The notes under the pieces are model-generated. The model did no database searches and had not been told where the DNA came from. It saw only the letters and a program-made list of their open reading frames with translations. DNA of 64,000 bases. It comes from Lachnospiraceae bacterium. GTDB lineage: Bacteria > Bacillota > Clostridia > Lachnospirales > Lachnospiraceae. The DNA lies in contig JAAUZX010000052.1 of NCBI GenBank assembly GCA_014804365.1, positions 1 to 64,000 of the forward strand, given 5' to 3'. Positions 52,441 to 60,404 of the stretch are shown piece after piece; within the stretch, counting starts at the first letter, position 1, and the number at the start of each line of letters is the position of its first letter. Position numbers and translations under genes: made by a program.

Positions 52441-53451
52441 TTAGAACTTCCCGGCCTTAGCAGCTTCCTCAATGGAAACAGCAACAGCAACCGTTGCGCC
52501 AACCATCGGGTTGTTACCCATACCAATCAGACCCATCATCTCAACGTGAGCCGGAACGGAAGAAGAACCTGCGAACTGTGCATCGGAGTGCATACGTCCT
52601 AATGTATCCGTGAAACCATAGGAAGCAGGACCTGCAGCCATGTTATCGGGATGAAGTGTACGTCCCGTACCACCGCCGGAAGCAACGGAGAAATACTTCT
52701 TGCCGGCTTCTGTTCTCTCTTTCTTATATGTACCTGCTACAGGATGCTGGAATCTTGTAGGGTTGGTAGAGTTACCTGTGATGGAAACGTCTACATTCTC
52801 TTTCCACATGATTGCAACACCTTCCGGAACAGAGTTAGCGCCATAGCAGTTTACTTTGGAACGAAGACCATCGGAGTAAGCGATTCTTTCAATCTCTTTT
52901 ACTTCATTTGTATAAGGATCATACTCTGTCTCAACGAATGTGAATCCGTTAATTCTGGAGATGATCTTCGCCGCGTCCTTACCCAGACCGTTCAGGATAA
53001 CACGAAGGGGTTTCTGACGAACCTTGTTAGCCTTCTCAGCGATACCGATCGCACCTTCTGCTGCTGCAAAGGATTCATGACCTGCTAAGAATGCGAAGCA
53101 GTCTGTCTCCTCTTCCAGTAACATCTTGCCAAGATTACCGTGTCCAAGACCTACTTTACGTGTATCGGCAACAGAACCAGGGATACAGAATGCCTGAAGT
53201 CCTTCACCGATTGCTGCTGCAGCGTCAGCCGCCTTCTTGCAGTCCTTTTTGATTGCAATTGCAGCACCTACCGTGTAAGCCCAGCATGCGTTCTCAAAAC
53301 AGATCGGCTGGATTTTCTTTACCTGCTCATATACGTCTAAGCCGGCATCTTTTGTGATTTTCTCAGCTTCTTCGATAGAAGAAATACCATAACTGTTTAA
53401 TACGGAATTGATCTTATCAATTCTTCTCTCATATGATTCAAATAAAGCCAT
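52441..53451 (-). CDS. GGGtGRT protein (conserved anaerobe protein of unknown function)
   Basis: The 336-residue protein contains SVASGGGTGRTLHPDNMAAGPASYGFTDTLGRMHSD, the motif from which the GGGtGRT family is named. No membrane segment or signal peptide is seen. The first 60 residues are helical. This family almost always stands beside a NifU-like scaffold, as here, where it follows one by 18 bp. It has no proven function. A role in iron-sulfur or sulfur metabolism of anaerobes is inferred from the pairing only. Confidence 0.9.
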   Translation of the reverse strand: MALFESYERRIDKINSVLNSYGISSIEEAEKITKDAGLDVYEQVKKIQPICFENACWAYTVGAAIAIKKDCKKAADAAAAIGEGLQAFCIPGSVADTRKVGLGHGNLGKMLLEEETDCFAFLAGHESFAAAEGAIGIAEKANKVRQKPLRVILNGLGKDAAKIISRINGFTFVETEYDPYTNEVKEIERIAYSDGLRSKVNCYGANSVPEGVAIMWKENVDVSITGNSTNPTRFQHPVAGTYKKERTEAGKKYFSVASGGGTGRTLHPDNMAAGPASYGFTDTLGRMHSDAQFAGSSSVPAHVEMMGLIGMGNNPMVGATVAVAVSIEEAAKAGKF

Positions 53452-53469
53452 CTTATCTTAATCCTCCTT

Positions 53470-54162
53470 CTATTCGCATCTGGGGTCAATAATCTTAACA
53501 GCATCATCAACGCGTCCGTACTGTCCACATGCTTTCTCATAAGCAGTATTCGGGTCATCACCCTTCTTGATGAAATCTGTCATCTTACCGAGACTTACAA
53601 ACTTATAGCCGATGATCTCATCATTGGCATCCAGTGCAATACCCGTTACGTAACCTTCAGCCATTTCAAGGTAACGAGGACCTTTCTTCAATGTACCGTA
53701 CATCGTTCCGACCTGACTTCTTAAGCCTTTACCCAAATCCTCCAGACCTGCGCCTACCGGAAGACCTTCCTCTGAGAATGCGGACTGTGTACGACCGTAT
53801 ACGATCTGTAAGAACAGCTCTCTCATAGCCGTATTAATGGCATCACATACAAGGTCAGTATTGAGTGCCTCCATAACCGTTAAGCCCGGCAGAATCTCAG
53901 ACGCCATAGCAGCGGAATGTGTCATACCGGAACATCCGATAGTCTCAACGAGAGCCTCCTGAATGATTCCCTCTTTCACATTCAGAGTCAGCTTACATGC
54001 ACCCTGCTGGGGAGCACACCAGCCTACACCGTGTGTCAAACCGGAAATATCCTTTACTTCTTTCGCCTGAACCCATTTTGCTTCTTCCGGGATCGGCGCA
54101 CAGCCATGATGAACGCCCTGTGCCACTGTACACATTTCTTCAACTTCTTTTGAATAAATCAT
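53470..54162 (-). CDS. NifU-like iron-sulfur cluster scaffold-type protein
   Basis: The 230-residue protein is related to the NifU/IscU N-terminal domain. Conserved cysteines are in GWCAPQQGACK and ETIGCSGMTHSA, with a further one at DPRCE at the C terminus. It lacks the NifU Fe-S ferredoxin-like and Nfu domains. It precedes the GGGtGRT gene and is probably cotranscribed with it. An imperfect hairpin around ACAGGC/GCCTGT (about 54203-54220) and a TATAAT (54281-54276) without a good -35 lie upstream. Confidence 0.85.
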   Translation of the reverse strand: MIYSKEVEEMCTVAQGVHHGCAPIPEEAKWVQAKEVKDISGLTHGVGWCAPQQGACKLTLNVKEGIIQEALVETIGCSGMTHSAAMASEILPGLTVMEALNTDLVCDAINTAMRELFLQIVYGRTQSAFSEEGLPVGAGLEDLGKGLRSQVGTMYGTLKKGPRYLEMAEGYVTGIALDANDEIIGYKFVSLGKMTDFIKKGDDPNTAYEKACGQYGRVDDAVKIIDPRCE

Positions 54163-54334
54163 GTGATAACTCCTTTCGATTATGTATAATTATTTCATAA
54201 CAGGCCTGCTCGCCTGTCATAACCGCTAGTCCTATTTTCGCATATTACGAGTAAAAAATCCAGTCATTTCTATGAATTATATGCAGAATTTTACAAAATC
54301 ATGACAACCCGAATCTCAGAATCTGATTGCCGCC

Positions 54335-55153
54335 CTACGACAGTATCATTCTGTCATTGGCAAACTCTCCTCCGCTGGCTTCCTCAAACTTCGACAAAAG
54401 ATCAGACACATGGAGACTTTTCTTCTCCTCCCCACGCACATCGTAGATAATCCTGCCCTCATGCATCATGATAAGGCGGTTGCCGTGGGTAATCGCATCT
54501 TTCATATTATGTGTAACCATCATTGCCGTCAAATGATTCTCCTCTATGATTTTATCAGACAATGCCAATACTTTCGCCGCCGTCTTCGGATCCAATGCTG
54601 CCGTGTGCTCGTCAAGAAGCAGCAGATTCGGTTTCTGCAAAGATGCCATAAGCAGGGTCACGGCCTGCCGCTGTCCTCCGGAAAGAAGCCCAACCTTAGA
54701 GGTCAGCCGGTCTTCCAGTCCAAGATCTAAAGTCTTAAGCATCCCCATATACCGCTCTTTCTCTTCCTTAGTCACACCCCACTTTAAAGTGCGCTTTTTG
54801 CCACGTCTTGCGGCAAGAGCCATATTTTCCTCTATGGACATGGTCGCTGCCGTACCAGTCATTGGATCCTGAAAAACACGTCCGAGGAATTTTGCCCTCT
54901 TATGCTCAGGCAGGGATGTCACATCCGTACCTCCGATGATGATAGAACCGCGGTCCACCGGCCACACACCGGCGATTGCATTAAGCGCAGTAGATTTACC
55001 TGCACCATTGCCGCCGATAATAGTCACGAAATCGCCGTCCTCAAGCTGCAGATTCAGCCCGTCTAACGCCGTCTTTTCGTTGATCGTTCCCGGATTGAAA
55101 GTCTTATGAATATCTCTTAATTCCAATGCACACGTCTTTGCTCCGTTACTCAT
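54335..55153 (-). CDS. ABC transporter ATP-binding subunit (TrpX-type importer)
   Basis: The 272-residue ATPase has Walker A IGGNGAGKST, Q-loop FQDPMTGT, signature LLSGGQRQA, Walker B LLLLDEHTAALD and the switch His VTHN. It overlaps the permease gene by four bases and forms the third gene of a substrate-binding protein, permease, ATPase set. This set matches putative amino-acid importers (TrpXYZ/tryptophan-like), but the substrate is not shown by sequence. Confidence 0.92.
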   Translation of the reverse strand: MSNGAKTCALELRDIHKTFNPGTINEKTALDGLNLQLEDGDFVTIIGGNGAGKSTALNAIAGVWPVDRGSIIIGGTDVTSLPEHKRAKFLGRVFQDPMTGTAATMSIEENMALAARRGKKRTLKWGVTKEEKERYMGMLKTLDLGLEDRLTSKVGLLSGGQRQAVTLLMASLQKPNLLLLDEHTAALDPKTAAKVLALSDKIIEENHLTAMMVTHNMKDAITHGNRLIMMHEGRIIYDVRGEEKKSLHVSDLLSKFEEASGGEFANDRMILS

Positions 55154-56091
55154 TGCCTTGCCACCCCTTTCTTTCCGTATTTATTCTTCAGATAAGGGAT
55201 CGACAGGAAGATTGCCACGACGATCGCCGAGAACAGTTTCATATCATCCGAGGGCATCTTCAGCCACAGTACAAATGCTATTACAATATAGTAAAGCACA
55301 GCACCCAGTATGACGGAAATCATCGTAAAGGCAAAAGCCGATTTTCTTCTCACACAGAACTTGCCGAAGAGTACTTCCCCGATAATCACGGCAGCAAGAC
55401 CGATGACGATGGCTCCACGCCCCATATTGACATCGGCAGCTCCCTGATACTGCGCATACAGACCGCCGCATAAGCCTACCAGACCATTAGAGATCATGAG
55501 CGCCAGAACGGTATGAAAGTTTGTATTGATTCCCTGCGCCTTCGCCATGCTCATATTGCATCCCGTAGCACGGATCGCCTGCCCCTGCTCTGTCCCGAAG
55601 TAACAGTACATGATCATAACCAGAATAAGACAGCCCAGGGTCACTCCGCCGTAGAATTTAAATTTCGTCAGCGCATCTCCCGATATATAGCGAAGGGAAA
55701 CCACCAGCTTATACTGATCTACATTGATCGCCTGGTTGGATTTACCCATAATATTCAAATTAATGGAATACAGTGATATCTGCGTCAGAATACTGGACAA
55801 AATACCCGGAATGCCAAGACCCGTATGCAGTAATCCCGTGATCATGCCCGCAAGCATACCTACCGCAAAGGACACGATCAATGACACCCACGGATTTACT
55901 CCTGCACGAATCAGCATAACTGCCACCGCACCACCCGTCGCCAGCGTTCCGTCTACCGTAAGATCCGGAAAATCAAGAAGTCTGAAAGTAATATAGACAC
56001 CCAGTGCCATAATACCCCAGATCAGTCCCTGTGCACATGCCCCCGGCATCGCCCTAAGCAGCGCCAAAGGATTAAGTGATAGTAAAATCAT
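55150..56091 (-). CDS. ABC transporter permease (TrpX-type importer)
   Basis: The 313-residue branched-chain/sugar-type permease has about eight helices. LLDFPDLTVDGTLATGGAV and RATGCNMSMAKAQGINT are typical of the family that works with pfam04392 receptors. The frame opens at 56157, but GGAGG seven bases before ATG 56091 marks the start. The gene overlaps the ATPase gene by four bases. Confidence 0.9.
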   Translation of the reverse strand: MILLSLNPLALLRAMPGACAQGLIWGIMALGVYITFRLLDFPDLTVDGTLATGGAVAVMLIRAGVNPWVSLIVSFAVGMLAGMITGLLHTGLGIPGILSSILTQISLYSINLNIMGKSNQAINVDQYKLVVSLRYISGDALTKFKFYGGVTLGCLILVMIMYCYFGTEQGQAIRATGCNMSMAKAQGINTNFHTVLALMISNGLVGLCGGLYAQYQGAADVNMGRGAIVIGLAAVIIGEVLFGKFCVRRKSAFAFTMISVILGAVLYYIVIAFVLWLKMPSDDMKLFSAIVVAIFLSIPYLKNKYGKKGVARQ

Positions 56092-56229
56092 TTTGTAACC
56101 TCCGTAAAAAATCCGACCGGACAGTCCGTATTCCATATGTAACAACTGCCCGATCACCGTTCTACTCTATATAAGGATAAGGGGATGGCAATTGTGTCAT
56201 CCCCACCCACATCATTATAATAGCCGAAA

Positions 56230-57318
56230 TTATTCAGCAGAGATCGCCTCGTAATCATCAGGGATCGTAATGCCTAATTGTTCGCAGATAGAAGCATTAT
56301 ACTTCTTCGTAACCTGAGGTGCATATTTGACATCCATTGTAGTGATATCCGCACCGTTTACCAGAATGTCATAAGCCATCTCTCCTGCCGTATAACCGAT
56401 ATCATAGTAGCTGATCGATAAAGTTGCGACACCGCAGCCCGAACAGATACCTTCTTCGCCCGCAATGATCGGTACACCTGCGGGAAGAGCCACATTGTTG
56501 ACAGCTTCTGTTGCGGCTGCCAGTGTATTGTCAGTCGGGATATACAGAACATCACATGACTCGCATGCACTGGTAACTACAGACTGGATTTCATTGGAAT
56601 CAGCTGCCGTATACTCCTCATAGGCAATGCCGTCTGCTTCCAGACATCCTTTGACCACATCTGCCTGATACTTGGAATTTGCTTCCGCAGAACAATATAA
56701 AATGCCCACTTTCTGTACATCGGGGAACAGCTCTACCAACATCTTCTCCTGTTCCTCAAGCGGAGCAAGGTCTGATGTTCCGGATACATTCGTGCCGGTT
56801 GCACCGGACCAGTCAGCAATATCAAGTGCCGTTGCATAGTCCGTGATGGATGTGCCGAGAATCGGAATCGTGTTGGTCGCCGCCGCTGCAGCTTGTAACG
56901 GCGATGTAGCATTGGCAAGAATCAGATCTACGTCATCTGTGACAAACTGTGTACAGATCGTTGCGCAATTGGTCTGCTCGCCCTGTGCATTCTGAAAACT
57001 GATATTTACATTTCCCTCACCTAAGAGATCTGTCAGCGCCTGCTCAAATCCACGTGTCGCCTCATCGAGAGCCGGATGCTCTAATAGCTGGCAGATACCG
57101 ATATTATATACCTTATCTGCCGCAGGAGCTTCTGCTCCGTCATCCGCTGCCGCATCTTCTGCTGCGTCCTGAGCCGCACTGTCGTCTGTGGCTGTCGTAC
57201 TGTCATCTGTGGATGCTGAACTGTCTGCCGTCGTGTTACCGCCGTCAGAGCCACATCCTGCAAGCATGGTAGCTGACATTGCCGTTACCATAAGTAATGC
57301 TAATGCTTTCTTTTTCAT
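56230..57318 (-). CDS. ABC substrate-binding lipoprotein (TrpX-type, pfam04392)
   Basis: The 362-residue receptor has signal peptide and lipobox MLAGC, an Asp/Ala/Thr-rich linker (about 25-68), then a periplasmic-binding fold starting VYNIGICQLLEHPALDEATRGF, with NAQGEQTNC, LGTSITDYATA, IPTDN and GEEGIC. This fold is that of ABC_sub_bind proteins, which include tryptophan/tyrosine receptors. GGAGG precedes the ATG. It heads the three-gene importer operon behind a good promoter and an inverted repeat in the leader. Confidence 0.9.
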   Translation of the reverse strand: MKKKALALLMVTAMSATMLAGCGSDGGNTTADSSASTDDSTTATDDSAAQDAAEDAAADDGAEAPAADKVYNIGICQLLEHPALDEATRGFEQALTDLLGEGNVNISFQNAQGEQTNCATICTQFVTDDVDLILANATSPLQAAAAATNTIPILGTSITDYATALDIADWSGATGTNVSGTSDLAPLEEQEKMLVELFPDVQKVGILYCSAEANSKYQADVVKGCLEADGIAYEEYTAADSNEIQSVVTSACESCDVLYIPTDNTLAAATEAVNNVALPAGVPIIAGEEGICSGCGVATLSISYYDIGYTAGEMAYDILVNGADITTMDVKYAPQVTKKYNASICEQLGITIPDDYEAISAE

Positions 57319-57342
57319 AATTATCCTCCTGAATTAGTACTC

Positions 57343-57368
57343 GTACACTTTAAAGTGCTAAAGTGCAC
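57343..57368. promoter_or_regulatory. Inverted repeat in the leader of the importer operon
   Basis: GTACACTTTA (57343-57352) and TAAAGTGCAC (57359-57368) are inverted copies with one mismatch and a 6-bp gap, lying between the -10 element and the ribosome site of the receptor gene. It looks like a repressor operator; no T-box or terminator is present in this 93-bp gap. Confidence 0.5.
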
Positions 57369-57381
57369 TGCTTCCTAAGAA

Positions 57382-57410
57382 AATATACACGAAAAAGTCG
57401 CATTCGTCAA
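57382..57410 (-). promoter_or_regulatory. Sigma-A promoter of the TrpX-type importer
   Basis: The reverse strand has TTGACG (57410-57405), 17 bp, TATATT (57387-57382), directly after the stop of the diguanylate cyclase gene. The start codon is about 60 bp downstream. Confidence 0.72.
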
Positions 57411-57411
57411 C

Positions 57412-59622
57412 CTAGCCCATGAAATATTCTGAAATATCAATGCTGTTCAAAAGTACAAGTCCATTCTCTTCTTTGCATTCAAGCCAGCTCGCGCTACACC
57501 TGCTCCAGCACCTTAAAGAAAAGTTAAAGATTTCTTCCGTACATCTGCAGTGGGGATCGTCCTTCTTTAAACGTTTCGCAATACAGTTTTCGCACGGAGT
57601 ATCTCTATGCTGCAACGCCTTATAACATATATCGCCGATCTTGACTTCCGGAGAAGTCATCAACACCTTTTTGTTGATAAAGCTGAGCTCGTATGTATCC
57701 GGATTTACAATATATACAAAGCTGTCCATATTGTCAAAAATAGCAATCTGCGTAGCGAAATCCTGAAGACGGTCCATAAAACCGATCTGTAAGATATGTG
57801 CCTCCAGAATACGCATCAGCGACCGGAGCTCTTCCATCTCACTTTTTTTGAATTCAAGCTGTACATCCTCGTGGTTTTCAAATATAATTGCTCCTTGAAA
57901 AGCTCCGTGGGATGTGATCGGATAGTAGAACATGCTCTTAATACCTTCCGCCTGAAAATAATCGTGCATCTCCTCTGCGGTCAAATCATAGTCGTGAATA
58001 ATCGTCGCTTTGCCGAAAATTTCATACAGAATCTCACTGACCACTCTATTCAGCTCATAGTGCTCCTTTGTCTCACGGCCGATCTCATAACCTATCGCGG
58101 CAAACTGTACGGTCGCCGATATAGGAAGCCCTTCACTACCGCACACATATCCTCTATGAAAATGGTACTTCGACGTGATCAACTCAATGGCTGACTTAAG
58201 CGCCGACTCCATCACCTTATCTTCAAACAGAACCTGCATCACCAGATCTTCGATATCATGGTTCACCTCCATACCCTTCTCCGGATTATACGCAGTATTC
58301 TTCCTGGTCGCATGATATGCCATAGTCGTAGCAGCATCATAGATGCGATATCCGCATTTACCATTTGCTTTCGCCGTATATACGGCCTTATCCGCTTTCT
58401 TAAAAAGTTCTTCATAATCATTGCCGTGATACGGGGAAATCGCCACCCCCACACTGCAGGTCACCTGGAGCAATTGGCCCTCATGCTCAAATGAGAAATT
58501 AACGCCCTTTACCACCTTATTTGCCAGAATATCGGCATTGGAAATGCTATCTATGTTTTTCATATATACCATAAACTCATCGCCGCCGATACGGCCGACA
58601 ATATCTCCGCCCTTGAAGATATCATTCAGCACATTGGCAGTGTCCACAATCACCTGATCTCCCTGCGCATGTCCCATAATATCATTGATTTCTTTAAAAT
58701 TATCCAGATCAATGATCATCAAAGCATTCAGCATACCGTTATCCTTATTCTCGTGAAGAGAATTCTGGATCAACTCCATCGTGGCTCCCTGATTATATAA
58801 ACCTGTCAATGCATCCTTCTCAGCGCGCAGGAGCAGTTCCAGCTCTTTCAGCTTCTTCTCATGGATATTGATCAAACGGCCTACAACCCTTGTCACATAA
58901 CCCTCCGGTCCCAACAGAGAAGTGAGATTTGCCTGATACCATGTATAATCATCGTCAAAACGTCTGGTTCGATATTCAACCGTCTCATGCTTAGGCGATG
59001 TCAACAGACCTCTAAAGATCGACCTATAATACGGCATATCCTCCTCATGGATCGTAGAATCCGCAAAATGCTCCATCCATCTATTCTGGATCTGCTCTCC
59101 CGCTAAGTCATATTCACTGGATGATTTAAACACCATAACATCCGTCTTGGCATTATAGTCTATGATCTGCTCTCCCTCCGCCTCTGAGAGGATATGTAAT
59201 CTTTCCGCCTGCCGGTGCAGCTCTAACTCGATATTTTTACGTTCGGTAATATCCTGGATAATCGTCAAAATCGTATACTTGTTCTCTTTTCTGGAATACA
59301 AATTCCCCCTGACATGCAGCCAGCGCAGCCCGCCGCTTCCTGTTACCGTACGAAACTCCACATCTACAGCACCGTCGTCCTTGAGCACATCCACAATTCC
59401 TTGTTTATAGATCCTCAGATCTTCCGGAATAATGCTCATCTCAACCTTCTTCATGAACCTCATACCCTGCGTTCTCGAATATCCAAGCATACGAAACATG
59501 CCCTCATTGATGAATAAAGGCGTCATTGTCTCATTCCCGCCGTCATACTCAAAGAAACATATGCCCGCGATCACATTGTCAATCATTGATTCAAAATTTT
59601 CCATGCTTAAATCTGTTGCCAT
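57412..59622 (-). CDS. Diguanylate cyclase with PAS, GAF and PAS-like domains
   Basis: The 736-residue soluble sensor has PAS domains at about 10-130 and 145-265, then a GGDEF domain (about 275-440) with the intact signature RIGGDEF, so c-di-GMP synthesis is likely. The inhibitory I-site is KGGD in place of RxxD and may be weak. A GAF-like domain follows (about 455-620) and finally a Cys-rich PAS-like domain (about 630-736: CYKALQHRDTPCENC, CRCTEE). Such terminal Cys motifs may sense redox or metal. GGGG eight bases before ATG 59622 supports the start. Confidence 0.88.
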   Translation of the reverse strand: MATDLSMENFESMIDNVIAGICFFEYDGGNETMTPLFINEGMFRMLGYSRTQGMRFMKKVEMSIIPEDLRIYKQGIVDVLKDDGAVDVEFRTVTGSGGLRWLHVRGNLYSRKENKYTILTIIQDITERKNIELELHRQAERLHILSEAEGEQIIDYNAKTDVMVFKSSSEYDLAGEQIQNRWMEHFADSTIHEEDMPYYRSIFRGLLTSPKHETVEYRTRRFDDDYTWYQANLTSLLGPEGYVTRVVGRLINIHEKKLKELELLLRAEKDALTGLYNQGATMELIQNSLHENKDNGMLNALMIIDLDNFKEINDIMGHAQGDQVIVDTANVLNDIFKGGDIVGRIGGDEFMVYMKNIDSISNADILANKVVKGVNFSFEHEGQLLQVTCSVGVAISPYHGNDYEELFKKADKAVYTAKANGKCGYRIYDAATTMAYHATRKNTAYNPEKGMEVNHDIEDLVMQVLFEDKVMESALKSAIELITSKYHFHRGYVCGSEGLPISATVQFAAIGYEIGRETKEHYELNRVVSEILYEIFGKATIIHDYDLTAEEMHDYFQAEGIKSMFYYPITSHGAFQGAIIFENHEDVQLEFKKSEMEELRSLMRILEAHILQIGFMDRLQDFATQIAIFDNMDSFVYIVNPDTYELSFINKKVLMTSPEVKIGDICYKALQHRDTPCENCIAKRLKKDDPHCRCTEEIFNFSLRCWSRCSASWLECKEENGLVLLNSIDISEYFMG

Positions 59623-59657
59623 CCCTTTATCCCCACATACTTTATCGTAATTACCGC

Positions 59658-60341
59658 TTAATATTTCTCCGCAATCTCACCCTGCCGCTTATAAATACTG
59701 CGAGCCGGTATAAATCCCCTCACCATGGAAGTCGGATAGATATTCGCCTGCCTTCCTATGACAGTTCCCGGGTTCAACACTGAGTTACATCCCACTTCCA
59801 CATTGTCACCAAGCATTGCGCCGAATTTCTTAAGTCCCGTTTCCAGAGACTCCTCTCCTGCCCGCACCACCACTAAAGTTTTATCACTCTTAACATTGGA
59901 TGTGATGGAGCCGGCTCCCATATGTGCCCTATATCCTAATATGCTGTCTCCCACGTAATTATAATGTGGCACCTGAACCTTATTGAACAGGATCACATTC
60001 TTAAGCTCGGTGGAATTACCTACTACCGCTCCTTTACCGACAATGGCGTTGCCCCTGATAAAAGCACAATGCCTTATTTCCGCTTCCTCATCAATGATCG
60101 CCGGTCCGTTGATACAGGCACTCGGATAGACCTTAGCATTTCTGGCTATCCATACGTTGTCCCCCTTCTTTTCATAAAGTTCTTCCGGAAGCGTATTTCC
60201 CAGTGCCATAATATAATCACCGATTTTGGAAAGTACCTCCCACGGATAGGTTACTCCCTGAAAAATTTCTCCCGCAATCGTCTCCTCCAGCGTATAGAGT
60301 TCACCGATTTCAGTATCATGTAAACATACCATCTTACTCAC
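59658..60341 (-). CDS. Left-handed beta-helix protein of the nucleotide-sugar acyl/uridyltransferase type
   Basis: The 227-residue protein is built from hexapeptide repeats (VWIARNAKVYPSACINGPAII, GNAIVGKGAVVGNS, GAMLGDNVEVGCNSVLNPGTVIG) forming a left-handed beta-helix. It resembles the C-terminal half of GlmU-like proteins, with YVGDSILGYRAHMGAGSITSN close to GlmU. No nucleotidyltransferase domain is present. A role as acetyltransferase or in cell-wall precursor metabolism is possible. The frame starts with GTG 60341; ATG 60332 is an alternative. Confidence 0.75.
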   Translation of the reverse strand: MSKMVCLHDTEIGELYTLEETIAGEIFQGVTYPWEVLSKIGDYIMALGNTLPEELYEKKGDNVWIARNAKVYPSACINGPAIIDEEAEIRHCAFIRGNAIVGKGAVVGNSTELKNVILFNKVQVPHYNYVGDSILGYRAHMGAGSITSNVKSDKTLVVVRAGEESLETGLKKFGAMLGDNVEVGCNSVLNPGTVIGRQANIYPTSMVRGFIPARSIYKRQGEIAEKY

Positions 60342-60404
60342 CTGCCTTCTGTCAATCTTCTATATTCCGCTGTTTTATTACACAGCACTCTTTGTACTGC
60401 CGCA

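Noticed and set aside
57319-57411. T-box or tryptophan attenuator before the TrpX-type receptor gene
   Set aside because: The gap is only 93 bp, with no T-box sequence, no specifier stem and no terminator.
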